5,965 nt of DNA from a bacterium (GTDB taxonomy: Bacteria > Electryoneota > Electryoneia > Electryoneales > Electryoneaceae). The stretch covers positions 1 to 5,965 of the forward strand of contig WJJA01000522.1 of NCBI GenBank assembly GCA_014729955.1, in the 5' to 3' direction. Of this stretch, positions 1 to 5,623 are shown one piece after another (position 1 is the first letter of the stretch; each line of letters opens with the position of its first letter). The translations under genes were made by a program, and so were the position numbers. The notes below the pieces were generated by a model. It was not told the origin of the DNA and made no database searches. It worked only from the letters and a program-made list of their open reading frames with translations.

Positions 1-1
1 C

Positions 2-907
2 GGTGACATCGACTGGATCGAAGTGGTCGGCAGTGAAGATGCCGAGGTACACATGAAAACCGGCAGCACCTTCCTCGTGAGCGGCTATTCGAATGACGTC
101 GGCAACGAGATTACCGTGAAAGACCCGGCGATGGGGCCGATCGAGCTGGCGTGGCGCAAAATCGAGAAGATCGAGTTTATGGAGACGCCTTCGTCCGTGG
201 ATCCGGACGCCTACCGTATCCGCGGCAAGGTGATCAGCGATGCCGGCGACTTCGAGGGCTACATCCAGTGGGATAAAGAAGAATGCCTGAGCTCGGACAA
301 GCTGGACGGTGACTCCGAGGACGGCCGAGTCTCGGTGATGATGGGCGCAATCAAGGCGATTGAACGCCGCAGCCGAAACAGCAGCCGTGTCGAGTTGAAA
401 GACGGCCGCAAACTGAACCTCTCCGGCACCAACGACGTCAACGGTTCGATCCGCGGCATCATGGTGGAGGACAAACGCTACGGCCGTGTCACCATCCCCT
501 GGGTCGCCTTCGAGCGTGCCGAGTTCTACGATAAAGGCGATTCCGGCCCCGGGTACAAGGATTACAAGCCGAAAGGACGGCTGGAAGGCACGGTGAGGTC
601 TTTGGACGGTGACGAATTCAGCGGACTGATCGTGTTCGACCTGGACGAGTCGGAGGACTGGGAAATCCTGAACGGTGACCGTTTTGATGTCGAATACGAC
701 ATACCCTTCGAGTTGATCGAATCCGTTCGCCCCCGCAGCAGCAACAGCAGCACAGTGGTGTTGCGAAGCGGCGAAGACATTCGTCTCGAAGACAGCCAGG
801 ACATCAGCGACCGCAACGACGGCGTGTTGATCTTCAAGGACAAGGACGACGACGACCCTGTGATGCTGGAGTGGGACGATATCGAAGAGTTGAAGTTCAA
901 GAAGTAG
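2..907 (+). CDS. Acidic alternating-repeat protein of unknown function (5'-truncated)
   Basis: The frame is open from the first full codon of the window (GDIDWIE...) to a TAG stop, giving 301 residues; the true start lies to the left, so the GTG at 23 is not taken as the start. I do not recognise the family. Two unit types alternate (numbering from codon 2). Type A units at about 16-60, 130-175 and 252-299 each begin V-x-(M/L)-(K/R)-x-G and end in W-x3-(I/F)-E-x-(I/A/L)-(E/K)-F. Type B units at about 72-128 and 194-250 begin R-(I/L)-(R/E)-G-(K/T)-V, contain an (F)-x-G-x-I segment and end near I-E-x2-R-x-R-(N/S)-S. The first visible residues resemble the end of another B unit, so the array probably continues leftward. 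The pattern of short alternating hydrophobic stretches suggests small beta-barrels or sandwiches. The protein is very acidic, especially near the end (DKDDDD). No membrane segment is visible; a signal peptide, if present, would be outside. A structural, binding or envelope role is only a guess. Confidence 0.85.
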   Translation, partial: GDIDWIEVVGSEDAEVHMKTGSTFLVSGYSNDVGNEITVKDPAMGPIELAWRKIEKIEFMETPSSVDPDAYRIRGKVISDAGDFEGYIQWDKEECLSSDKLDGDSEDGRVSVMMGAIKAIERRSRNSSRVELKDGRKLNLSGTNDVNGSIRGIMVEDKRYGRVTIPWVAFERAEFYDKGDSGPGYKDYKPKGRLEGTVRSLDGDEFSGLIVFDLDESEDWEILNGDRFDVEYDIPFELIESVRPRSSNSSTVVLRSGEDIRLEDSQDISDRNDGVLIFKDKDDDDPVMLEWDDIEELKFKK

Positions 908-930
908 AGAGTTGAAGCTCAAGAAGCAGA
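887..930 (+). repeat. 22-bp imperfect tandem duplication across the stop codon
   Basis: Bases 887-908 and 909-930 are two adjacent copies of a 22-base unit beginning GAGTTGAAG. They differ at two positions, both T-to-C (896 against 918, 905 against 927). The first copy encodes the last residues and TAG stop of the acidic repeat protein; in the second copy the stop reads CAG. Because 22 is not a multiple of three, the second copy is out of frame with the gene and is probably non-coding. Confidence 0.85.
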
Positions 931-953
931 TAAAGTTTTCGCATCCGGAACCG

Positions 954-987
954 GGGCCGACTGCTTGTACAGGGTCGGCCCTTTTTT
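954..987 (+). terminator. Intrinsic terminator of the acidic repeat gene
   Basis: A perfect 8-bp GC-rich stem GGGCCGAC (954-961) / GTCGGCCC (974-981) with a 12-base loop is followed at once by six T residues (982-987). It lies 46 bases after the stop at 907. On the minus strand the hairpin is not followed by a T tract, so it appears to work only for the rightward transcript and not for the convergent nitroreductase gene. Confidence 0.9.
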
Positions 988-1024
988 GACGCAGGCAGAA
1001 CGCCGGGGAGGTGATCGGTGGAAG

Positions 1025-1072
1025 GCAGCCCGGAGTCGGCGACCACGCCTGTGGGGCACAAGCCCGGGCTGC
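1025..1072. repeat. GC-rich inverted repeat in the convergent intergenic stretch
   Basis: GCAGCCCGG (1025-1033) pairs perfectly with CCGGGCTGC (1064-1072). The 30-base loop holds a smaller hairpin, CCAC (1043-1046) with GTGG (1051-1054). The right arm lies inside the 10-bp palindrome AGCCCGGGCT (1061-1070). The structure sits about 38 bases past the nitroreductase stop on the minus strand and could protect that transcript's 3' end or help end it. No T tract follows on either strand, so it is not called an intrinsic terminator. Confidence 0.55.
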
Positions 1073-1110
1073 AACTGCATCGCCTTGTTCCGTGGCATCC
1101 TGACGGCAGT

Positions 1111-1734
1111 TCAGGGCCGGTCGGACGAAATGCCAGCGGGATGACCGACCTGCACGGCATAAACCGCGTCCAGACCCTCGGCGATGAACTCCTTTGCCTG
1201 CTCGGCGTGAATCGCACCGATCGGCACCGATGCCAGCCCGAGTGACGTCGCCTGCAGCAGCACATTCTGAGCGGCATGCCCCGCTTCAAGGCACAGTTCC
1301 GGCAGGGCGAAATCGCCTTTCTTTTCCTTCAACGGCGGAAGTGAGCCGGTCAGGAGAAAGTCCGCGGCGGAATCATAGGTCGATCCTTCCACCAGCACCT
1401 CGGCGATGAAACGGTACATATCCTTATCGCTCCCGACCCCCTCCAGTTGATGCTGAGCGGGGATATAACGGTACAGGCCCTGGTCCAGGCTGGTGACGAT
1501 GCGCGGGGCCACGTAAATGCTGAGCGAGAAGAGACCGAAGGCGGAGGGCGCTGTGCGTTTGCCGTCCTCGCTGGTAACCCCCTGGCAGGCCCAGAGCAGC
1601 TGCCCGACCTGTTGCAGGGTGAGAGGAGTCATTGCAAAGGAGCGGTCAGATCTCCTCGTTGCCAGGATGTGCTCCAGGGAAGACTCACCGGTCGGGACAG
1701 GATCGGGCAGGGTTACGGTATCGAATGCGGACAT
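1111..1734 (-). CDS. SagB-type nitroreductase family FMN oxidoreductase
   Basis: The 207-residue protein matches the SagB/ThcOx branch of the nitroreductase fold. It runs: SLEHILATRRSDRSF (19-33), whose RRS is the usual FMN-phosphate contact; LTLQQVGQLLWACQGVT (38-54); RTAPSAFGLFSLSIYV (60-75); GLYRY (86-90); and EAGHAAQNVLLQATSLGL (150-167) leading into ASVPIGA and a final VQVGHP. Family members are FMN-dependent; those in thiazole/oxazole-modified microcin clusters oxidise azolines, while stand-alone ones have mostly unknown substrates. No SagC, SagD or precursor gene is in the window, so a role in peptide modification is not supported here. The usual SAGA-x-YPLE motif is altered to SAFG-LFSLS, which may affect the flavin or substrate pocket. 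The ATG at 1732-1734 is chosen because AAGGAG (1741-1746) lies 6 bases upstream and conserved sequence begins soon after. No signal peptide is seen, so it should be cytoplasmic. Confidence 0.88.
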   Translation of the reverse strand: MSAFDTVTLPDPVPTGESSLEHILATRRSDRSFAMTPLTLQQVGQLLWACQGVTSEDGKRTAPSAFGLFSLSIYVAPRIVTSLDQGLYRYIPAQHQLEGVGSDKDMYRFIAEVLVEGSTYDSAADFLLTGSLPPLKEKKGDFALPELCLEAGHAAQNVLLQATSLGLASVPIGAIHAEQAKEFIAEGLDAVYAVQVGHPAGISSDRP

Positions 1735-1740
1735 GGGTCT

Positions 1741-1746
1741 CTCCTT
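1741..1746 (-). promoter_or_regulatory. Ribosome binding site of the nitroreductase gene
   Basis: The minus strand reads AAGGAG, six bases before the ATG that ends at 1734. This fixes the start. Confidence 0.8.
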
Positions 1747-1769
1747 GTCGAGGCTCCTTTTTCATCTGC

Positions 1770-1782
1770 ATATGATACATAT
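1770..1782 (-). promoter_or_regulatory. Candidate operator overlapping a -10-like hexamer for the nitroreductase gene
   Basis: ATATG-ATA-CATAT is a perfect 5-3-5 inverted repeat. On the minus strand it contains TATCAT (bases 1772-1777), which matches the TATAAT -10 consensus at five of six positions, about 25 bases upstream of the gene's AAGGAG. No good -35 is seen at the proper spacing, so this is a weak promoter call; repressor binding is inference from the symmetry alone. Confidence 0.3.
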
Positions 1783-1993
1783 TTCATGAGTTGGATAACA
1801 GTAACACCTCCTCGAGGCGGATTCGTACACGACCTCCATCGAAATGCAAACAGCCTTCGGGAGCCCTCGCATCGGGACGTTCGAGAATCTATCTTCTTAG
1901 CAGTATTGCGAAGGGTAGGGGTGTTGTAAAAGAATAAAAAACAATGATTAGGTCGTAAATGTAGTCTTCTTAGTTGAGTAGGAAAACCGGTCC

Positions 1994-2019
1994 ATTCGTG
2001 AACATGAATGCTCATGAAT
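1994..2019. repeat. 26-base imperfect inverted repeat upstream of dnaE
   Basis: Arms ATTCGTGAACAT (1994-2005) and ATGCTCATGAAT (2008-2019) pair at ten of twelve positions plus one G-T pair, with a 2-base centre. The right half also holds CATGAAT twice (2003-2009, 2013-2019) at a 10-base period, about one DNA turn. Position and symmetry fit a regulator binding site in front of dnaE, but no regulator is known from the window. Confidence 0.4.
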
Positions 2020-2035
2020 AAAGTGGTTGGATCGG

Positions 2036-2080
2036 CTGCAAGTCAACCCGTTCCGGGTTCAATGCTGACCGCAGTTGCAG
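2036..2080 (+). promoter_or_regulatory. Potential three-stem folded leader before dnaE
   Basis: Three nested perfect helices can form in order: CTGCAA (2036-2041) with TTGCAG (2075-2080); GTCA (2042-2045) with TGAC (2066-2069); and ACCCG (2046-2050) with CGGGT (2054-2058), closed by a TTC loop. The left side stacks without unpaired bases, while the right side has bulges of 7 and 5 bases. The structure ends 11 bases before the dnaE AAGGAG. It matches no riboswitch class I know; a role in controlling dnaE translation is inference. Confidence 0.4.
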
Positions 2081-2091
2081 GTTACCCACTG

Positions 2092-2097
2092 AAGGAG
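2092..2097 (+). promoter_or_regulatory. Ribosome binding site of dnaE
   Basis: AAGGAG lies 7 bases before the ATG at 2105, the expected spacing, and supports that start over internal alternatives. Confidence 0.85.
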
Positions 2098-2104
2098 CAG
2101 GCGT

Positions 2105-5100
2105 ATGCCGCGTGAGTTCGTCCATCTGCACAACCACACCGATTATTCGTTTCTCGACGGCGCCACCAAGGTTCAGGATCTCTGCCGAACCGCTCTCGAA
2201 CTGGGGCAGCCGGCGGTGGCAATCACCGATCACGGCAACCTTTGCGGTGCGGTCGACTTTTACACGACGGCGAAGAAGGTCGGGATCAAGCCGATCATCG
2301 GTTGCGAACTCTACCTCACCGACAGCAGGCGCACGGAAAAGGGCAAGGATACGTACGGGCGTGAACGCCCGATCTATCACCAGCTGCTGATTGCAAAAAA
2401 CGAGACCGGCTGGCGCAACCTGATCAAGCTGAGCTCGGTCGGTTACACCGAAGGGTTTTACCGAAAGCCGCGCATCGATTACGACATCCTTGAGCAGCAT
2501 CACGAAGGCCTCATCTGCCTCTCCGGCTGCATTCAGTCCCATATCAACCAGACCATTCTGCACAAGGGCACGGATGAGGCGCTGCATGTTGCCGGTCGTT
2601 TGCAGGATCTCTTCGGAGAAGACTTCTACATTGAGTTGCAGAGCCACGGGATTGAAGATGAAACCGTGGCGATGCAGGGGCTGATCGAAGTGGCGAAACG
2701 GATCGACGCACGGATGGTGGTGACGAATGACGCGCATTATACGAAACGTGAACATGCTGACGTGCATGACGTGCTGCTGTGTGTGCAGACGAAGTCCGAC
2801 ATCGACGATCCCAGGCGGTTCCGTTTTGACGGGCAGGAGTTTTACCTCAAGACCGGCGATGAGATGGCCGAACTGTTCCCCGATCACCCGGAAGCGGTGA
2901 CCAACACGCTGGAGGTGGCGGAAAAGGTGGAGTTCGGCTTCGACTTCTCAGAGAAGCACTTTCCGAAGTTCCCCCATCCTGAATCGGCAGTGCACCTGTC
3001 CCATGAAGACTACCTGATGGAACTTGCGGAAGCGGGGCTGCCGAAGCGGTACGGGGAGGTGACGCAGGAGATTCGGGATCGTCTCGAGTACGAGATGGGC
3101 ATCATCCGCCAGAAGCAGCTCGCCGGCTATTTTCTGATTGTGCGTGATTTCATCAAGCATGCGAAGGACGAAGGAATCTTTGTCGGCCCCGGCCGCGGCT
3201 CCGCCGCCGGCTGCCTGGTCTCCTACCTGGTCGAGATCACCGACATCGACCCGATGAAATACGATCTCCTGTTTGAACGGTTTATCAACCCGGAACGTGA
3301 GAGTTACCCTGACATCGACGTGGACTTTGCCGATGCTCGCCGCGCAGAGGTGATCGAATATGTCCGCAAGAAGTACGGCACCGAGAATGTCGGACAGATC
3401 ATCACGTACGGCCGTATGATGTCCAAGGGTGCGGTGCGCGATGTGGGACGTGTGTTGAAGGTCCCGCTGAAAGAGGTGGATGAGATTGCGAAGCTGATTC
3501 CGGACACCGCGAAGACCCTGGAACAGGCGATGGAGATGGACAAGGAACTCGCCGACAAGGTCAACAGCGACCCGCGCTACCGTGAGATGATGGACAAGGC
3601 GATGATCCTGGAGGGAACGATCCGCAATGCCGGTGTGCATGCCGCGGGGATCGTGATCACGCCGAAACCGCTGGATGAGCTGGTGCCGCTCTACAAGGTT
3701 CCGGACGGCGACATCACGACGCAGTTCGACATGACCTTCGTGGAGAAGCTCGGGCTGCTGAAGGTTGACTTTCTCGGGTTGAAGACGCTCACCATTCTCG
3801 AACGTACCCTGCGCAACATCAAACGTCGGGGCATCGAGATCGACCTCGATACCATACCGCTCGATGACGAGAAAACCTACGATCTGTTCGCACGAGGGGA
3901 CACCATCGGGATCTTCCAGTTTGAATCGTCCGGCATGCGCGAGAACCTGCGCAAGCTGAAGCCGACACGCCTGGAAGATTTGATCGCGATGAACGCGCTC
4001 TATCGTCCGGGGCCGATGGATCACATCGACGAGTTCTGCGACCGCAAACACGGTCGACAGAAGATCACCTACCTGCATGACAGCCTGGCGAACATTCTGG
4101 ACGAGACCTACGGGATCATCGTCTACCAGGAGCAGGTGATGCTGATCGCGCACCGTCTCGCAGGCTTCACACTCGGTCGAGCGGATGTGCTTCGCAAGGC
4201 GATGGGGAAGAAGAAAGAAGATTTGATGGCCGAACTGAAGCCGGAATTCGTGAAGGGATGCGTCGAAGTCTCCGGATTCACCGAGAAGTTGGCAAACGAG
4301 CTGTGGGATTTGATCAAGCAGTTCGCCCGCTACGGCTTCAACAAGTCACACGCCGCAGGGTATGCGCTTGTCGCGTACCAGACCGGCTACCTGAAAGCGC
4401 ACTACCCCGCGGAATTCATGGCGGCGAGCCTGACCACACGGTCCGACAATACGGACGAGCTTGTGCTGTTCCTGGAAGAGTGCCGTCACATGAAACTCGA
4501 TGTGCTGCCGCCGGATGTAAACGAGTCGGTGTACGAGTTTTCGGTGCCGCAGGCGGACCAGGTACGCTTCGGGATGTGCGCAATCAAGGGTGTGGGCATG
4601 GGCGCGATTGACGCGATCGTCGGGGAACGGAAGGTACGTGAAGGCTTCACCGACCTGTTCGACCTGTCATCGACCGCGGTCAGCAATCCGTTGATCAACA
4701 AGAAAGTGCTGGAGACGCTGATATATGCCGGTGCGACCGAAAGCCTGAGCGGACATCGCGCCCAGCAGTTGAAGATGCTGGATGCGGCATTGTCGTACGC
4801 TCAGCAGTTGCGTGAGGAAAAGGCACGCGGACAGACCAGCATCTTCGGTGATATGGACGACGGCGAAGGGTTGGCGATTCCGCGGCCGGAGCTGCCGGAC
4901 GTGCCCGAGATGGAGGCGTTCGAACGGCTGAAACGTGAAAAAGAGCTGCTCGGGTTTTACTTCTCCGGCCACCCGATGCTGGATGTGGCGCCACAGGCGC
5001 AGGCAATTTCGACACATACCATCGTTGAGCTGCCCCATGCCCGTCATGACAGCCTGATCCGTATCGCCGGCATGCTGCAGAACGTGGAGCGCCGACAGAC

Positions 5101-5623
5101 CAAGAAGGGCGACCTGATGGGGCGGGCACGTCTGGAAGACCTGACCGGCGCGATGAACCTGGTCATCTTTCCCGGCAATTACGAACGTCTCAAGCCGAAG
5201 CTGGATCTCGTGCAGCACCCGGTGGCGGTGACCGGGCGTCTGCAGCTCAAAGACGAAACCCCCGAAATGTTTGTCGATGAGATCGAGCCGCTCGATGAGG
5301 CGGTGGAGCGTTTGACACGCCGTGTGATCTTCAACCTCAGCGGCGATTTCCGCGGCACCATGCTGATCGATCTTGAGCGGAAGTTGAAATACCATCCGGG
5401 CAATGCAACGATCCGTTTTGTGCTCCACAACCGGAAGGGGGAGGTGTTCCACCTGGCGACGTCGGAGTTGCGGGTCAACCCGGACCGCGACCTGATCGGC
5501 TTCGTGATCGACACCATGGGCAAAGAGGCATTGCAACTGGAGGCGGAAGGGCCGCGCTATGCGAGTACTGCTGCAAAGGGTCGGCGAGGCAACGGTAACG
5601 GTTGGGGCAACGGAAATCGCTAG
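2105..5623 (+). CDS. dnaE: DNA polymerase III alpha subunit (replicative polymerase)
   Basis: A complete 1172-residue C-family polymerase, the catalytic subunit of the chromosomal replicase. The N-terminal PHP domain (about 1-275) starts FVHLHNHTDYSFLDGA and keeps all nine metal-ligand positions of proofreading PHP domains: H9, H11, D18, H43, E68, H92, C142, D209 and H211. The polymerase core has GPGRGSAAG (361-369), the catalytic aspartates in PDIDVDF (402-408) and the third aspartate in KVDFLGL (D555). Fingers and helix-hairpin-helix regions follow, with RFGMCAIKGVG at 821-831. QTSIF (910-914) fits the beta-clamp binding pentamer. The OB fold spans about 984-1060 and a further C-terminal domain about 1072-1150. 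The length is normal for DnaE1. The ATG at 2105 follows AAGGAG, and the protein begins at the conserved PHP start. The last 21 residues (1152-1172), rich in Gly, Asn and Arg, are read from DNA that also encodes the start of dtd. No transcription terminator separates the two genes. Confidence 0.98.
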   Translation: MPREFVHLHNHTDYSFLDGATKVQDLCRTALELGQPAVAITDHGNLCGAVDFYTTAKKVGIKPIIGCELYLTDSRRTEKGKDTYGRERPIYHQLLIAKNETGWRNLIKLSSVGYTEGFYRKPRIDYDILEQHHEGLICLSGCIQSHINQTILHKGTDEALHVAGRLQDLFGEDFYIELQSHGIEDETVAMQGLIEVAKRIDARMVVTNDAHYTKREHADVHDVLLCVQTKSDIDDPRRFRFDGQEFYLKTGDEMAELFPDHPEAVTNTLEVAEKVEFGFDFSEKHFPKFPHPESAVHLSHEDYLMELAEAGLPKRYGEVTQEIRDRLEYEMGIIRQKQLAGYFLIVRDFIKHAKDEGIFVGPGRGSAAGCLVSYLVEITDIDPMKYDLLFERFINPERESYPDIDVDFADARRAEVIEYVRKKYGTENVGQIITYGRMMSKGAVRDVGRVLKVPLKEVDEIAKLIPDTAKTLEQAMEMDKELADKVNSDPRYREMMDKAMILEGTIRNAGVHAAGIVITPKPLDELVPLYKVPDGDITTQFDMTFVEKLGLLKVDFLGLKTLTILERTLRNIKRRGIEIDLDTIPLDDEKTYDLFARGDTIGIFQFESSGMRENLRKLKPTRLEDLIAMNALYRPGPMDHIDEFCDRKHGRQKITYLHDSLANILDETYGIIVYQEQVMLIAHRLAGFTLGRADVLRKAMGKKKEDLMAELKPEFVKGCVEVSGFTEKLANELWDLIKQFARYGFNKSHAAGYALVAYQTGYLKAHYPAEFMAASLTTRSDNTDELVLFLEECRHMKLDVLPPDVNESVYEFSVPQADQVRFGMCAIKGVGMGAIDAIVGERKVREGFTDLFDLSSTAVSNPLINKKVLETLIYAGATESLSGHRAQQLKMLDAALSYAQQLREEKARGQTSIFGDMDDGEGLAIPRPELPDVPEMEAFERLKREKELLGFYFSGHPMLDVAPQAQAISTHTIVELPHARHDSLIRIAGMLQNVERRQTKKGDLMGRARLEDLTGAMNLVIFPGNYERLKPKLDLVQHPVAVTGRLQLKDETPEMFVDEIEPLDEAVERLTRRVIFNLSGDFRGTMLIDLERKLKYHPGNATIRFVLHNRKGEVFHLATSELRVNPDRDLIGFVIDTMGKEALQLEAEGPRYASTAAKGRRGNGNGWGNGNR
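5545..5550 (+). promoter_or_regulatory. Ribosome binding site of dtd inside dnaE
   Basis: GGAAGG lies 8 bases before the dtd ATG at 5559, with a further GGAGG at 5539-5543. Both sit within dnaE codons, so ribosomes finishing dnaE pass over the dtd start region, which suits translational coupling. Confidence 0.65.

Larger units (their letters stand above)
1735..2104. other. Divergent intergenic region between nitroreductase and dnaE
   Basis: These 370 bases hold no credible gene. The right half has an A+T-rich core: 1921-1980 has only 17 G or C in 60 bases, in contrast to the GC-rich genes around it. Promoters for both divergent genes must lie here unless dnaE is also read from elsewhere, but no convincing -35/-10 pair was found on the plus strand. 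Other contents: a 13-bp inverted repeat at 1770-1782; an 8-bp palindrome CCTCGAGG at 1810-1817; the 9-mer TCTTCTTAG twice (1892-1900, 1965-1973); a 26-base inverted repeat at 1994-2019; and a possible folded leader at 2036-2080 before the dnaE ribosome site. Confidence 0.7.

Noticed and set aside
23..907. GTG at 23 as the true start of the first gene
   Set aside because: The frame is open to the left edge, no Shine-Dalgarno precedes 23, and the residues before it (GDIDWIE) resemble the end of another repeat unit, so the gene continues outside.
1018..1245. Plus-strand 75-codon frame starting GTG with a GGGGAGG upstream
   Set aside because: Most of it is antisense to the nitroreductase gene, whose protein is clearly conserved; the peptide has no recognisable motif.
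1111..1734. Thiazole/oxazole-modified peptide biosynthesis cluster suggested by the SagB-like enzyme
   Set aside because: No YcaO, SagC or precursor gene is within the window; its neighbours are dnaE and an unrelated repeat protein.
1447..1929. Plus-strand 160-codon open frame
   Set aside because: It is antisense to the 5' half of the nitroreductase gene and runs into the intergenic region; composition looks like a shadow frame, with no domain seen.
1892..1973. Two copies of TCTTCTTAG as a mobile-element footprint
   Set aside because: Nine bases repeated once in an A+T-rich stretch can be chance; the 64 bases between show no inverted ends or gene.
1713..2015. Minus-strand 100-codon frame upstream of the nitroreductase
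   Set aside because: It overlaps the nitroreductase start, has no good ribosome site at its own start, and its sequence is low-quality (Arg/Ser/Phe runs) with no family resemblance.
2041..2070. tRNA T-arm-like GGTTCAA near 2056-2062
   Set aside because: No acceptor, D or anticodon arms with proper spacing can be formed around it; the bases are better explained by the hairpin at 2046-2058.
2012..5536. Long minus-strand frames of 289, 291 and 401 codons opposite dnaE
   Set aside because: They are antisense shadows of a conserved polymerase gene, produced by GC-rich codon bias; no motif supports them.
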